DNA from: an uncultured Bacteroidales bacterium
GTDB lineage: Bacteria; Bacteroidota; Bacteroidia; Bacteroidales; Paludibacteraceae
Length of the DNA stretch: 37,883 nucleotides
Assembly: GCA_946059305.1 (NCBI GenBank)
Contig: CAMGMU010000013.1
Span: forward strand, 1 to 37,883
Direction of reading: 5' to 3'
The notes beneath the pieces were generated by a model. That model was not told the DNA's origin. It saw only the letters and a program-made list of their open reading frames with translations, and ran no database searches. Below are positions 14,906-24,776 of this stretch, piece by piece. Both the position numbers and the translations under genes were made by a program. The stretch's first letter is position 1, and each line of letters begins with the position of its first letter.

Positions 14906-16303
14906 ATGACAAAGAGACCCTACGTTTCTCAGGCATGGGTATGGCTTTATGTTCTCACCCTTGCTGCGTGGTCGTTGCCGCTGCATGCTCAAGACTCTTC
15001 ATTAGTGTTAAAAACCGACATGGAGACGCTCTTTATGATGGCAGATCAAGAAAGTCGCGTGATTCGTCTTTCAGAGCAAGCATTGCAGGCTGCCCAATCT
15101 GGCGCAAAGTATGCCCAAAGTCATTATTTTCCTTCGTTAAGCATTGACCTGAGCGGTTCGTATATAGGTACAGCTGTGGTGATGGGTCGTGACTTTTCTA
15201 CCTCGGGCGAGACCTCGGTAATCTTGCCCGGACATGAACCTATATCCATCAGTAATGGTGCGCAACCCACTCCACATTGGGGCAACAGTCTCGTGCTGCA
15301 AGCTACGCAGGTGATTTACTCCGGTGGTGCAGTTACGGCGCAAACGAAAGCTGCTAAGTTGCACGAACGGATAGCAGAACTCGACGTGGAGCGGCAGCGG
15401 CAAGAAGTGCGCATGATGCTGGCTGGATATTATCTGGAACTGGCCAAACTTCATAACCAGCAGCAAGTTATTGCACAGCATATCTTCCTTACCCAAACCA
15501 TGCTGAAAACGATGCGTGCGCGGCACGAAGCCGGCGTTGTACTGAGCAACGATATAACGCGTTATGAGCTCCAACTGAGCGAGCTTGAGCTGATGCAGAT
15601 TCAGCTCAATGATGCTGTTTCGATTATCCAACATGCTTTGCAAACGATGCTCCATACCGATAGAATCGTAGTTCCTGATTCCGCTTCGATAGAAGCCCTT
15701 TATCGCCAGTTGGAGCAAGTTCACAATGAAGCTATGTGGCAAGATCGGGCTGCACAATCCAATCTTGATATTCATGTGGCCAACACTCAGCAGCAGCTCG
15801 CGGAGCAAGAGTTGAAAGCTACTCGAGCCGCCTCTATCCCCTCCGTAATGGCTATTGTGCGTGAGCAGCTTGCAGGACCATATACCTCGGATTTTATACC
15901 GGTAGATGCCAATATCAACAGTTGGTTTGTGGGCATAGGTATTCATTATGATCTCGATGCGTTATGGAAGAATCGCCACGCGGTGGCACAGGCTGCTGCA
16001 CGTAAATCGGCATCTGCCGAACAAAGTGCATTCGTTAAAGAACAGGTATCCAATGCTATTCATGCTGCCTACGTGCGTTTTTATACTGCTTTTTCGGAAG
16101 TACAAACGCAGCAGAAACAGGTGGTTTTGGCTAATCAAAACTACGATCTGGTAATGAAACGTTATGAGGGCGACTTGGCCTTACTTACGGATATGCTTGA
16201 CGCTTCTAATATGAAGCTGACGGCTGACATGGCTTTGGTGAATGCCCGTATTTCCCTCATTTTTACCTATTATCAACTCAAATATTCGATTCATTCGCTA
16301 TGA
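14906..16303 (+). CDS. TolC-family outer membrane efflux protein
   Basis: This is the outer membrane channel of a tripartite export system. The signal peptide ends near LPLHAQ (residues 24-29). The mature 465-residue chain has the TolC plan of two similar halves, each with a beta segment (SLSIDLSGSYIG and SWFVGIGIHYDLD) and long Gln/Ala-rich helices (about 95-215 and 255-310, 345-440). The conserved turn YSGGAVTAQTKAAK (138-151) is typical of TolC relatives. The HlyD-like gene overlaps its stop by four bases (ATGA), implying translational coupling. Confidence 0.9.
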   Translation: MTKRPYVSQAWVWLYVLTLAAWSLPLHAQDSSLVLKTDMETLFMMADQESRVIRLSEQALQAAQSGAKYAQSHYFPSLSIDLSGSYIGTAVVMGRDFSTSGETSVILPGHEPISISNGAQPTPHWGNSLVLQATQVIYSGGAVTAQTKAAKLHERIAELDVERQRQEVRMMLAGYYLELAKLHNQQQVIAQHIFLTQTMLKTMRARHEAGVVLSNDITRYELQLSELELMQIQLNDAVSIIQHALQTMLHTDRIVVPDSASIEALYRQLEQVHNEAMWQDRAAQSNLDIHVANTQQQLAEQELKATRAASIPSVMAIVREQLAGPYTSDFIPVDANINSWFVGIGIHYDLDALWKNRHAVAQAAARKSASAEQSAFVKEQVSNAIHAAYVRFYTAFSEVQTQQKQVVLANQNYDLVMKRYEGDLALLTDMLDASNMKLTADMALVNARISLIFTYYQLKYSIHSL

Positions 16304-17322
16304 AAAAGTCCACTATTTATAATATTATCGTAATCCTTATTCTCTTGTTTGGCGCCGCTTTTGTAGTGCTTCAGTTTTGTCATTTTGGCCGCGTGGAATA
16401 TACGGATAATGCACGTGTATGCCGTTATATTGCCCCTCAAAATACGCGCGTACAAGGATTCATTAAAGAGATTCGCTTTGATGCGTATCAGCCTGTGCAT
16501 AGGGGCGATACGTTGGTCGTATTGGAGATTACTGAATATCGTTTGCGGTTGGCGCAGGCCATTTCTGATTTGGCGCGCGTAGAGCAAAACAGCAAGGCGA
16601 TGGGTTCGCAGATTTTGACCACCAACTCGCAGATGCGCGTGACGCGTGCCTCTATCGAGGAGGCGCGTATCAATATGGATAATCTGGCACGTGAGGATGC
16701 GCGATATGAGCGACTGTTGGCGCAAGAAGCGGTTACTCCTCAGCAATACGATGCCCAGCATACAGCCTATCTGTCGGCAAAGGCACGCTATGAGCAGATG
16801 TGTAATACGGAGGCTATGCAGTCCAACGTGGTGACCGAGCAAACGCATGTGCACTCCGCTTCCGTATCGGCGCTGGAGCAGGCGCAACTCGCCGTTGAAC
16901 TTGCTGAACTCAACCTCTCTTATTGCTATATCATTGCTACCCACAATGGTGTGGTTGGCGCAAGGGATATCAATATTGGTCAGCTCGTCAATCCGGGACA
17001 GACCCTTGTGTCCATTGTGGATGCTGATGAGATTTGGGTAGAGGCTAATTACCGCGAACGTCAATTGAAACATGTGATGCCGGGAGCGGAGGTGGATATA
17101 CGGGTGGATGCCGTGCCAAACGTGACTTTTAAGGGGCAAGTTGAGCGGTTTTCGGATGCTACGGGAAGCGCTTTTTCTCTCATCCCAGTGGATAATGCCA
17201 CCGGCAATTTCGTTAAGGTGGAGCAGCGTCTGACCGTGAGAATCTCACTTGAAGAGAATGATCCTGAAATGCTGGAGAAACTGCATGCAGGATACAGTGT
17301 GGAATGCGAAGTGAAATACTGA
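16300..17322 (+). CDS. HlyD/EmrA-family membrane fusion protein
   Basis: This periplasmic adaptor links an inner membrane pump with the TolC channel. The 340 residues have one N-terminal membrane anchor (about 5-25), then YTDNARV (typical EmrA start of the barrel domain), a biotinyl/lipoyl half (VQGFIKEIRFDAYQPVHRGD, about 53-72), an alpha-helical hairpin (about 82-190) and the second lipoyl half with NLSYCYIIATHNGVVG and VNPGQTLVSIVD (about 205-250). The overlap with tolC and the short distance to the MFS gene identify the complex. Substrate is unknown; EmrAB-like pumps export hydrophobic drugs, bile acids or fatty acids. Confidence 0.9.
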   Translation: MKKSTIYNIIVILILLFGAAFVVLQFCHFGRVEYTDNARVCRYIAPQNTRVQGFIKEIRFDAYQPVHRGDTLVVLEITEYRLRLAQAISDLARVEQNSKAMGSQILTTNSQMRVTRASIEEARINMDNLAREDARYERLLAQEAVTPQQYDAQHTAYLSAKARYEQMCNTEAMQSNVVTEQTHVHSASVSALEQAQLAVELAELNLSYCYIIATHNGVVGARDINIGQLVNPGQTLVSIVDADEIWVEANYRERQLKHVMPGAEVDIRVDAVPNVTFKGQVERFSDATGSAFSLIPVDNATGNFVKVEQRLTVRISLEENDPEMLEKLHAGYSVECEVKY

Positions 17323-17323
17323 T

Positions 17324-18913
17324 ATGGAGTCTGCTAATCAGTTTGTTATGCCGATGTTTCGGTCGTTTGTACTGAAACCGTTGCAACCATGTATATACGT
17401 GCTGACAGCTTTCTGTTTTCAATTTTCGGGATGCGTCTATTTGGGCGCATTGGAAGCTGTCCGCGGTACGACAAACTTCATGATTGAAGACTTGGTCTTT
17501 TTGTTGTTCTCTGGATTAGCGGGTATGGCCGTATATTTTCCTTTGCTTTTTAGAATGAAGTTTCGGTTTACGAATCAGCAACTGCTCTGCGGCTCTGCCT
17601 GCGTGATTATGCTATGCAATTATATTACAATGTCATCTTCGTCGATGCTTATTCTGGCGCCCGTGTGTTTTATTTCCGGAATGGCAAAGATTCAGGGTAC
17701 GTTTGAGTGCATGTCGAATATCCAATTATGGATCACGCCCAAGCGCGATTTCGGTGTGTTCTTTCCAGTGTTGCATATCATCCTGCTTACTGCGATTGTG
17801 GGCGGTGGATGGCTGGCATCGGTGATGGCTTATCATTGGTCGTGGCAGACAATGCATTGGCTTACGATGGGCACTATGTCAGCGGTAGTGCTTTCGCAAC
17901 TCTTGCTCTGTAAGCCTTTTTGCCCTATGCCTCAGCGCATACCATTTCGCGGCATTGATTTTCTTTCTGCATTGCTGATTTGTATTGTCATGCTGATGGC
18001 CAGTTATGTAATGATATATGGTAATTATTACGAATGGTTCTATAGTTTTCGCCTGCGTCTTATAGCCGGTTTATCTGTGGTCTTGTTTGCGCTGCTTCTA
18101 TTGCGTTTGCGCAACGTTAAACAGCCGTATGTGAATCTGCGTATTTTTCGCTACCGTAATGTAGTGGCTATTTTGACTGTAACTGCGATAGCTGAGGTGC
18201 TGCTCGGGGTAGAGCATACGATGGAGGAGATTCTCTACGCGGAGGTGGTTGTGCTGGAAGAACATACCAAAGCGGAACTATTGCTTTGGGCGCTACCTGG
18301 CATTTATATCGGGGTAGGAATTACACTCTTCTGGCTCGGGCATAAACGATGGAAAGTGTGGCATCTTTTTGCATTGGCTTTCGGCTTGGTAATGGCTTAC
18401 GCAGTATATATGTATCTGCATTTGGATATGAATGTGCCTTATGAGCAATATTGCGTAGGATGTGCGCTACGCGGCTGTGCGTATGCAATTTTTGCGGCTT
18501 CGCTGATGTGGTCACTCCACGAATCGGTGCCCGATCTCAACGAGTTCTTCATGGCGTTATTCATTTTTAATATCATGCATATGTATCTTGCTGGCGCCAT
18601 GTCGTTTGGTCTTTACAGCCATTTGTTTTCTATCCAATTAGGTGATAATATAGCGCGCTATTCAGGTTATCTCACCGCTACTTCGATAGCTTCTAAATCG
18701 CAACTCGCCATCATGGCGAACTGGTTGTCTGACATGATGGCGATAACGATTAAGCAAGTATATGGATTGGTAATATGGACAGCTGCGGGTATGACAATGT
18801 GCTTTTTGCTCCTTCATTTTCCGCGCATACGCACACAAGTGCGAAAAGTGCCCTATTGGGCGGTATATGCAGTGGAGTATATATGGCGATTAGGCAACCT
18901 AAAACGTGATTAG
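17324..18913 (+). CDS. EmrB-like MFS transporter (14-TM type), divergent
   Basis: The protein has 529 residues and about 14 hydrophobic segments, the size and topology of the DHA2 (EmrB) drug:proton antiporter group. It begins one base after the adaptor stop, in the position occupied by the pump of an EmrAB-TolC-like system. The classic MFS motif A and motif C sequences are weak; for example the region LLTAIVGGGWLASVMAYHWSWQTMHW (about 152-177) fits the motif C region (G, then W of the TM5-6 loop). It is therefore assigned mainly by size, hydrophobicity and neighbours. Regulation would be via the promoter and leader before tolC. Confidence 0.75.
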   Translation: MESANQFVMPMFRSFVLKPLQPCIYVLTAFCFQFSGCVYLGALEAVRGTTNFMIEDLVFLLFSGLAGMAVYFPLLFRMKFRFTNQQLLCGSACVIMLCNYITMSSSSMLILAPVCFISGMAKIQGTFECMSNIQLWITPKRDFGVFFPVLHIILLTAIVGGGWLASVMAYHWSWQTMHWLTMGTMSAVVLSQLLLCKPFCPMPQRIPFRGIDFLSALLICIVMLMASYVMIYGNYYEWFYSFRLRLIAGLSVVLFALLLLRLRNVKQPYVNLRIFRYRNVVAILTVTAIAEVLLGVEHTMEEILYAEVVVLEEHTKAELLLWALPGIYIGVGITLFWLGHKRWKVWHLFALAFGLVMAYAVYMYLHLDMNVPYEQYCVGCALRGCAYAIFAASLMWSLHESVPDLNEFFMALFIFNIMHMYLAGAMSFGLYSHLFSIQLGDNIARYSGYLTATSIASKSQLAIMANWLSDMMAITIKQVYGLVIWTAAGMTMCFLLLHFPRIRTQVRKVPYWAVYAVEYIWRLGNLKRD

Positions 18914-18948
18914 AAAGTCCAATATCCGCGTTATGCAACCCGAAATTG

Positions 18949-20142
18949 TCATGCAAGGGTACCCGCGAGAGCCATTAGGGCAACGTAGAGCCAGTGGGCA
19001 ATCACGCCAGCTGAGATGCCGCCGATAAAAGTGCTCAGCAGGGCTTTAGAGACCAAAGGGCGGTAGCCGAGAGAGTCAAGGGTGGCTGCATCGGTGGAGA
19101 GGTAGCCGCTCCAGCACATGCCCATAGCCGTGAAGACAGTGATGGCATTACCATCGATGATACCGGCTCTTACGAACTCCGGAATAAGTCCCAACGCTGC
19201 TCCTACTGCACCTAAAGCGGTGATGGGGAAAGCAATCAATTCTGGTGCATGGAAGCCAAACAACCATTCGAAGAGGAAATTCACCTTACTTGCCAACCAC
19301 GGTAGTAATCGTGTACCTTCATAAGCAGCACCCGTATAAGACATTATGGTATTCCCCGCTGCATCTACGCTCTCTGATCCGCCAAACGTGAGCATCATTA
19401 CGAAGGTAGAGATAATCAGCACACCGGGGATAATCGCTAATCCTACATCCACACCTGACTTGCCACCATCCAGCAGCGCGTTGAGCACGCGAATGAAGAG
19501 CGAGTTGCTGTCTTTCCCGCCTGCCATCAGTTCTGCCTCTTCCTCTTCCAGCGCGTGCATGTCCTCCGGCGATAGTGCGTCTTCATCGCGGTAAGAGGGG
19601 TACATCTTGCAGGTAAAATGCTGCATCAGTCGTGTGCTGATGATGCAACCGCAGATCGCACCGAAAAAGCCGATGAACGGAGCCGCGTAATAGCCCTGGC
19701 CAATCATAAATACAATCACAATCAATCCCATACCAAAGGCCGTACCGAAGTTCACAAGCGACACGTGCTGATACTTCTTGAAATACCGCGCAAAATGTTT
19801 GTTTTGCGAAAGCGAAATGATTGCGGGGTTGTCGCTCAAGAACGTGAGCACCGCTCCTAACGAAGCCACACCAGGCATGTTAAACAGCGGTTTCATAATC
19901 GGACGGAGCAGTTTCTGCAGCAAATCGACAACGCCAAACTCAATGAAGATTTTGCTCAGTGCGCCGGTAAGTACGCAGATGGCCATCAGGTAGAAGACCG
20001 TATTGAGCAGTAGATCGTGGGCCGTATGCATCAGCGTGTTGAGCATATTCGTCAGCCCCATTACGTAGGCCATGTAGCCGAAAAGAAGGAGTACAACCAG
20101 CAGGCATGTAACACCTGCTGGCATGTGGTGTTTCTTTCGCAT
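18949..20142 (-). CDS. Nucleoside-recognition (Gate) domain membrane protein, CD0519/CD1768-like
   Basis: This is an inner membrane protein of 397 residues with about nine to ten hydrophobic segments and an acidic cytoplasmic loop (about 188-212, EDMHALEEEEAEL). The segment with FLSDNPAIISLSQN (about 101-114) and the second Gly-rich block (GGKSGVDVGLAIIPGVLIIS) are Gate-domain-like. Overall size and order suggest the CD0519/CD1768 family, whose substrate is not known to me. It is the last gene of a minus-strand run (polyprenyl synthase, acyl-CoA ligase, this gene), 55 bases after the ligase. Convergent with the efflux operon, with only 35 bases between the stops. Confidence 0.6.
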   Translation of the reverse strand: MRKKHHMPAGVTCLLVVLLLFGYMAYVMGLTNMLNTLMHTAHDLLLNTVFYLMAICVLTGALSKIFIEFGVVDLLQKLLRPIMKPLFNMPGVASLGAVLTFLSDNPAIISLSQNKHFARYFKKYQHVSLVNFGTAFGMGLIVIVFMIGQGYYAAPFIGFFGAICGCIISTRLMQHFTCKMYPSYRDEDALSPEDMHALEEEEAELMAGGKDSNSLFIRVLNALLDGGKSGVDVGLAIIPGVLIISTFVMMLTFGGSESVDAAGNTIMSYTGAAYEGTRLLPWLASKVNFLFEWLFGFHAPELIAFPITALGAVGAALGLIPEFVRAGIIDGNAITVFTAMGMCWSGYLSTDAATLDSLGYRPLVSKALLSTFIGGISAGVIAHWLYVALMALAGTLA

Positions 20143-20197
20143 GTGATAGTGTTTTTCTTATGATGAAAGATATTAAAGCGATGGATAGAATGGGGCA

Positions 20198-22111
20198 TTA
20201 GAGCAGTGCAGCCATGTTTTTTGGATTGAGCAGTTGCTTACCCTCATCGGTATATGCATAATCGATGCGGTCAGCAAAGCGCTCTTCTACCTTGCCTCGA
20301 ACCACCTTCATGGTAGAGTTAACGAGGTGATTCTGCTCTGTGAACGCCTCTGGGAGGACTGCCACGGCCTTGGGCAACCAAGCTTCGGGGAACACTCCGA
20401 AGTTCTTACCGCCTTTCTTATACGAGTCGATCTCCTCCTGAATCTTCATTAACTGCGCTTTGCGTCCCTCTTCAGAGAGCGGGTCAAGTCCTTTCTGCTG
20501 CGCATACTCGCGTAAAGCTTCCTTGTTGGGAACAAGCAGAGCCATCGTATAGGGATTTTGATTATTATGCAGGATTACGTTATCTACGTACTTACTGCCG
20601 TCGGTGAGGCCATCTTCAAAGCCTTCGGGGCTATATTTCTCGCCATCAGCACCGATGAGTAGCGACTTAAAACGGCCTACTACCCAGAGGAAACCGGGAT
20701 GCTTCTCACGGAGCACATAACCCATATCGCCCGTATGGAGCCAACCATCGATGACGGTATTGGCCGTTGATACGGGATTCTTCCAATAGCCTGCCATCAC
20801 GTTCTCGCCCTTGATGACGATTTCACCGCGTTGGCCATCGGGCATTTCATTGCCTTCCGAATCGCAAATCTTGAGTTCGAGTGGACTTACGATGCGGCCC
20901 GACGAACCGAAGATAGCATGACCCGGGGCATTGGCGCAGATGATTGGCGTTGCTTCCGAGAGACCATAGCCTTGAAACATCGGTATTCCGATAGCGTTAT
21001 AATAGCGCTGTAACTCAATGTCGAGGAGTGCACCGCCGCCTACGAAGAACTTCATTCTGCCGCCCATTCCCTGTCGAACAGCCTTGAAAATGAGTTTGTC
21101 AAACAGCGCAATCAGCGGTTTTTTCCAAAGTTGGCAGAAGCCGCCAGCATTCCAATACTCTTTGTTGTAAGAAATGGCAAGGCGGAGTGCGAAATTGTAG
21201 AGCGCCTCCACTTTCGGGCCTTTCTTCTTGATGGTCGTTTCGATATTCTTCTTGAAATTGCGCGCCAAAGCCGGTACGGAGAGCATCACATGCGGCCGCA
21301 CCTCGGCAATCGACATGGGGATATTCTTGAGCGAAGCAAGCGCGTTTTTGCCCACCGGAACGGTAGCAATAGAGCCGCCGTATGACATCATCGTATAGAA
21401 TCCGGCTACGTGCGCAAAGCAGTGGTCGAGCGGGAGGATGATGAGCATTACATCGCCTTCGTTGATGCCAATCACCGAATGGGCTTGCTCTACGTTGGCC
21501 GTGTAATTGCGGTGGGTGAGGAGAATGCCTTTGGGGTCGGCTGTGGTGCCGGAGGTGTACGATATATTGGCGTAGTCATCAGGCCCAACCGACTCATAGC
21601 GCGCCTTGAACGCATCGGCATGTTCCTTCAGATACGCATCGCCCATGGTTTGCAGTTCGGAGACGAGCATCTCCTTCTCCTGTAAGTCTGTGATGGGGTC
21701 AAACACAATCACCTTTTCTACGTTGGGGCATTCGGGCAGGATTTTTCGAATCTTAGGCAACTGCTGCTCGGAGGTGAAAATAAAGCGTGCGTCAGAATGC
21801 TGGATACGGAAGAGCAGGTCGCTGGCTTCCTCGAGCTTGATGGAGAGGGGCACGTTTACGCCACCGGCATAAAGGATACCGAGCTCGCCAATCACCCAGA
21901 GGTTGCGACCTTGCGAGAGCAATGCACAGCGTTCGCCTTTCTCCAAACCGAGTGCCATCAAGCCTGCACCGATGCGATAGGACTCCAAGCGTGTTTGCTC
22001 AAACGTGGTTTCCGTCCACACTGCATCCACCTTCTCGCGGAGGAAGACATTGCTGGCAAACTGACGAGTGTATTTTTCTACAAAGTCAATGATTGTAATT
22101 CGTTTATTCAT
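20198..22111 (-). CDS. Long-chain fatty acid-CoA ligase (AMP-forming)
   Basis: This enzyme activates fatty acids to acyl-CoA through an acyl-adenylate. The 637-residue ANL-superfamily protein has the P-loop SYTSGTTADPKGI (about 184-196), the A5 motif GYGLSEATP (about 380-388), and the A7 motif GWLHTGDMGY (about 456-465) with the Asp that binds the AMP ribose, followed by GRFKSLLIGADGEKYSPE, where the usual hinge GRxK is present. The length fits bacterial long-chain FACL types with an extended C-domain. There is no signal peptide. It lies 24 bases downstream of the polyprenyl synthase gene and is probably co-transcribed. Confidence 0.9.
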   Translation of the reverse strand: MNKRITIIDFVEKYTRQFASNVFLREKVDAVWTETTFEQTRLESYRIGAGLMALGLEKGERCALLSQGRNLWVIGELGILYAGGVNVPLSIKLEEASDLLFRIQHSDARFIFTSEQQLPKIRKILPECPNVEKVIVFDPITDLQEKEMLVSELQTMGDAYLKEHADAFKARYESVGPDDYANISYTSGTTADPKGILLTHRNYTANVEQAHSVIGINEGDVMLIILPLDHCFAHVAGFYTMMSYGGSIATVPVGKNALASLKNIPMSIAEVRPHVMLSVPALARNFKKNIETTIKKKGPKVEALYNFALRLAISYNKEYWNAGGFCQLWKKPLIALFDKLIFKAVRQGMGGRMKFFVGGGALLDIELQRYYNAIGIPMFQGYGLSEATPIICANAPGHAIFGSSGRIVSPLELKICDSEGNEMPDGQRGEIVIKGENVMAGYWKNPVSTANTVIDGWLHTGDMGYVLREKHPGFLWVVGRFKSLLIGADGEKYSPEGFEDGLTDGSKYVDNVILHNNQNPYTMALLVPNKEALREYAQQKGLDPLSEEGRKAQLMKIQEEIDSYKKGGKNFGVFPEAWLPKAVAVLPEAFTEQNHLVNSTMKVVRGKVEERFADRIDYAYTDEGKQLLNPKNMAALL

Positions 22112-22135
22112 ATTCTCAGAAGTTTTTTAGGGGAG

Positions 22136-23119
22136 TTAATACGTTCGGATAATGGTGTATTGGAGCAGTTGCAGCAAGGCGCTTTTTACGTCAGATTGGT
22201 GGAAAGAAGCGAGCGCATTGTGCGCTTTCTGCTTATGTGCCTGCATCTGTTGCTCCACGTATCGGATGCCGTCGTATCGGAGTACAAAAGACTGAATGCA
22301 CTGCAAGTCGTCATCGAGGTGTTGGCTAAAGGGTAACTGCTCTGCAATGCTGCGGATGGCCGCTGCCTCGTCTTGCGGGGCACGGTTGAGGGCTATAATC
22401 AGCGGTAGGGTGGCTTTTCCATCGCGAATGTCGGAGAGGGTAGGTTTGCCAATCTCCTGCTCTGAATAGTCGAGCACGTCGTCTTTCATTTGGAAAATGA
22501 GTCCGATTTCTCGTCCGAAGGTGCGCAGTTGTGACTCCTGCTTAGCCGAAGCACCAGAGGAGACTCCGCCAGCTTGCGTACATGCAGCAAAAAGCGAGGC
22601 TGTCTTTTGGTCAATCACGCGCATATAGGACTCCTCTGTTATCCACTGTGAAGCGTTGGCATGCAACTGCATAATCTCGCCTGTAGAGAGCGTCTTGCCC
22701 ATGTTGGCTACGATATTCAGAATCTTCAGATTGCGCAGATTGGCGGTGATTTCAATCACGCGTGCGAGCAGGAAGTCACCCACTAATACTGCCACTTTGT
22801 TACCAAAAAGAGCCTGCACGCTCGGTGCACCGCGTCGCATAGGTGAGTTATCTACCACGTCATCGTGTACAAGCGAAGCCGTATGAAGCAGCTCCATCGC
22901 TACCGCTGTCTGGATGGTTTTTTCGTTTACGCCATGGCACATCTTTGCCGACAGCAACACCATAATGGGGCGCAATTGCTTACCCACCGTAAGGATGATA
23001 TGCTCCAGCGCTTCCTTCAGGAGTGGATGGTCAGTCTGGAGCGCATCACGGAATGCCTGCTCGAATTGCGACATTTCGAGGGCTACTGGGCGTTTTATTT
23101 CATCTATAGTATTCAACAC
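22136..23119 (-). CDS. ispB: Long-chain polyprenyl diphosphate synthase
   Basis: This enzyme elongates farnesyl diphosphate with isopentenyl units to make the side chain of a respiratory quinone. It has 327 residues, with the first Asp-rich motif DDVVD (86-90) followed by RRG (95-97), and the second DDVLD (213-217). Other prenyltransferase marks are GKQLRP (46-51), the KTASLF region (172-177) and GDFLLAR (114-120). Ala81, five positions before the first DD, is small, which favours a long product (C35 or longer). The symbol ispB is used in the general sense. A strong minus-strand promoter lies 49 bases upstream. Confidence 0.88.
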   Translation of the reverse strand: MLNTIDEIKRPVALEMSQFEQAFRDALQTDHPLLKEALEHIILTVGKQLRPIMVLLSAKMCHGVNEKTIQTAVAMELLHTASLVHDDVVDNSPMRRGAPSVQALFGNKVAVLVGDFLLARVIEITANLRNLKILNIVANMGKTLSTGEIMQLHANASQWITEESYMRVIDQKTASLFAACTQAGGVSSGASAKQESQLRTFGREIGLIFQMKDDVLDYSEQEIGKPTLSDIRDGKATLPLIIALNRAPQDEAAAIRSIAEQLPFSQHLDDDLQCIQSFVLRYDGIRYVEQQMQAHKQKAHNALASFHQSDVKSALLQLLQYTIIRTY

Positions 23120-23167
23120 ATTCTTAATTTATTGCGCGCACGCAAGCGCGTGAGATAAAAACGACCG

Positions 23168-23198
23168 CAAAGGTACGCATTTTTTTTGATATCGCCAA
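23168..23198 (-). promoter_or_regulatory. Promoter for ispB-FACL-Gate operon
   Basis: On the minus strand a -33 TTG (plus 23196-23198) is followed after 20 bp by the -7 box TACCTTTG (plus 23168-23175) and CGG. This fits the Bacteroidetes consensus fully. Confidence 0.8.
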
Positions 23199-23261
23199 CA
23201 TTATTAGCAATTTTTCTACATTTAGCGGCATTTTTTGCACACCTATGCGCATAAATAGCAG

Positions 23262-23269
23262 TAATTTTG
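23262..23269 (+). promoter_or_regulatory. -7 promoter box for uxaC
   Basis: TAATTTTG followed by CAGCGG matches TAnnTTTG. The nearest TTTG lies 24 bp upstream, longer than usual, so an activator may be needed. The leader to uxaC is about 70 bases. It would drive uxaC and, before the cassette inserted, the whole uronate operon. Confidence 0.55.
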
Positions 23270-23344
23270 CAGCGGTAAAAATAGGCGAATACTTTTTCGA
23301 CTCTTTTTCTATATCGATTATCAATCAAAAACACATATACTATC

Positions 23345-24760
23345 ATGAAAGCTTTTTTGGACAAAGACTTCCTTTTGCAAACGGAAACTGCTAAGGAGTT
23401 GTATCACGAGCATGCGGCCAAAATGCCCATTATCGACTATCATTGCCACCTCATTCCTCAGATGGTAGCAGAGAACAAACGTTTCGAATCGATTGCTCAG
23501 ATTTGGTTGATGGGCGACCACTACAAATGGCGCGCAATGCGTTCTAACGGTGTAGATGAGAAATACTGCACGGGTAAGGACACTACCGATTGGGAGAAAT
23601 TTGAGAAATGGGCAGAGACAGTGCCTTATACGTTCCGTAACCCGCTTTACCACTGGACACACTTGGAGCTCAAGACCGCTTTTGGCATTGAGGAACGCCT
23701 CAATCCGCTTACGGCTCGCGCCATCTACGATAAGTGTAACGAAATGATCCAGACGGAAGACCGCTTCTGTCCACGCGGCATGATGGCGCATTACAACGTG
23801 GAAGTGGTATGCACTACCGACGATCCCGCGGATTCGCTCGAATGGCATCAGATTGTAAAAGACGATCCTACTGCCAAGACGCGTATGCTCCCCACTTGGC
23901 GTCCTGATGCAGGTATGAATATCGAAGCAGCTACTTGGAAAGCCTATATCGAGAAATTGGCTACGGTAGCTGAGTGCAATATCAGCAATTTTACCGAGCT
24001 CGTAGCTGCGCTTCAGAAGCGTCATGACTTCTTCGAGACGATGGGTTGCCGCCTTTCTGATCATGGTATTGAGGAGTTTTACGATGAGCCTTACACCCTT
24101 GCTGAGATTGATGCAATCATGCAGAAAGCCCTCAGTGGCAAAGAGTTAACGGTTTATGAGATTCGTCAATATAAGCACGCATATCTCCACGCTCAGGCTG
24201 AGATGGACTACGCTTCCGGCTGGACGCAGCAGTATCACTATGGCGCTATTCGCAACAACAACTCTAAGATGTTTGAACTCCTCGGTGCAGATACTGGATT
24301 TGACTCCATTGGCGAGTTCACTACGGCAAAGGCCATGAGCCATTTCCTCGATGAGATGAATAAGGAGGGTCATTTGGCAAAGACCATTCTCTACAACCTC
24401 AATCCTTGCGCAAACGAGGTGATTGCTACCATGCTCGGCAACTTCCAAGACGGCTCTATCCCTGGCAAGATTCAATTTGGCAGCGGATGGTGGTTCCTCG
24501 ACCAGAAAGACGGTATGGAGAAGCAGATGATGGCTCTCTCTAACCTCGGCTTGCTCAGCCGCTTCGTAGGTATGCTTACTGACAGCCGCTCGTTCCTCTC
24601 CTATCCGCGTCATGAGTATTTCCGCCGTACCCTCTGCAATGTGCTCGGCAACGATATCGAGGCCGGACTCATTCCGTTTACCGGCTATGAGAAAGAGCGC
24701 GTTTGCCAAATGGTGGAGGATATCTGCTACAACAACGCAAAGAATTATTTCAAATTTTGA
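23345..24760 (+). CDS. uxaC: Glucuronate (uronate) isomerase
   Basis: UxaC converts D-glucuronate to D-fructuronate and D-galacturonate to D-tagaturonate, the first cytoplasmic step of hexuronate catabolism. The 471 residues match the family length. The start MKAFLDKDFLLQTETAKELYH... includes the metal-binding DYHCH (31-35) of this amidohydrolase-like barrel. Further conserved segments are WRAMRSNGV (about 59-67), PLYHWTHLEL (about 100-109), and FGSGWWFLDQKDGMEKQM near the C terminus. kdgK, eda and a hexuronate transporter lie downstream on the same strand, but a 2.7-kb cassette now separates uxaC from them. Confidence 0.95.
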   Translation: MKAFLDKDFLLQTETAKELYHEHAAKMPIIDYHCHLIPQMVAENKRFESIAQIWLMGDHYKWRAMRSNGVDEKYCTGKDTTDWEKFEKWAETVPYTFRNPLYHWTHLELKTAFGIEERLNPLTARAIYDKCNEMIQTEDRFCPRGMMAHYNVEVVCTTDDPADSLEWHQIVKDDPTAKTRMLPTWRPDAGMNIEAATWKAYIEKLATVAECNISNFTELVAALQKRHDFFETMGCRLSDHGIEEFYDEPYTLAEIDAIMQKALSGKELTVYEIRQYKHAYLHAQAEMDYASGWTQQYHYGAIRNNNSKMFELLGADTGFDSIGEFTTAKAMSHFLDEMNKEGHLAKTILYNLNPCANEVIATMLGNFQDGSIPGKIQFGSGWWFLDQKDGMEKQMMALSNLGLLSRFVGMLTDSRSFLSYPRHEYFRRTLCNVLGNDIEAGLIPFTGYEKERVCQMVEDICYNNAKNYFKF

Positions 24761-24776
24761 TTAAGATACTAAATTC

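Noticed and set aside
15137..15946. A 269-codon minus-strand open frame
   Set aside because: Antisense to the TolC gene, which has a full family plan and signal peptide.
23321..24064. A 247-codon minus-strand open frame
   Set aside because: Antisense to uxaC; no independent evidence.
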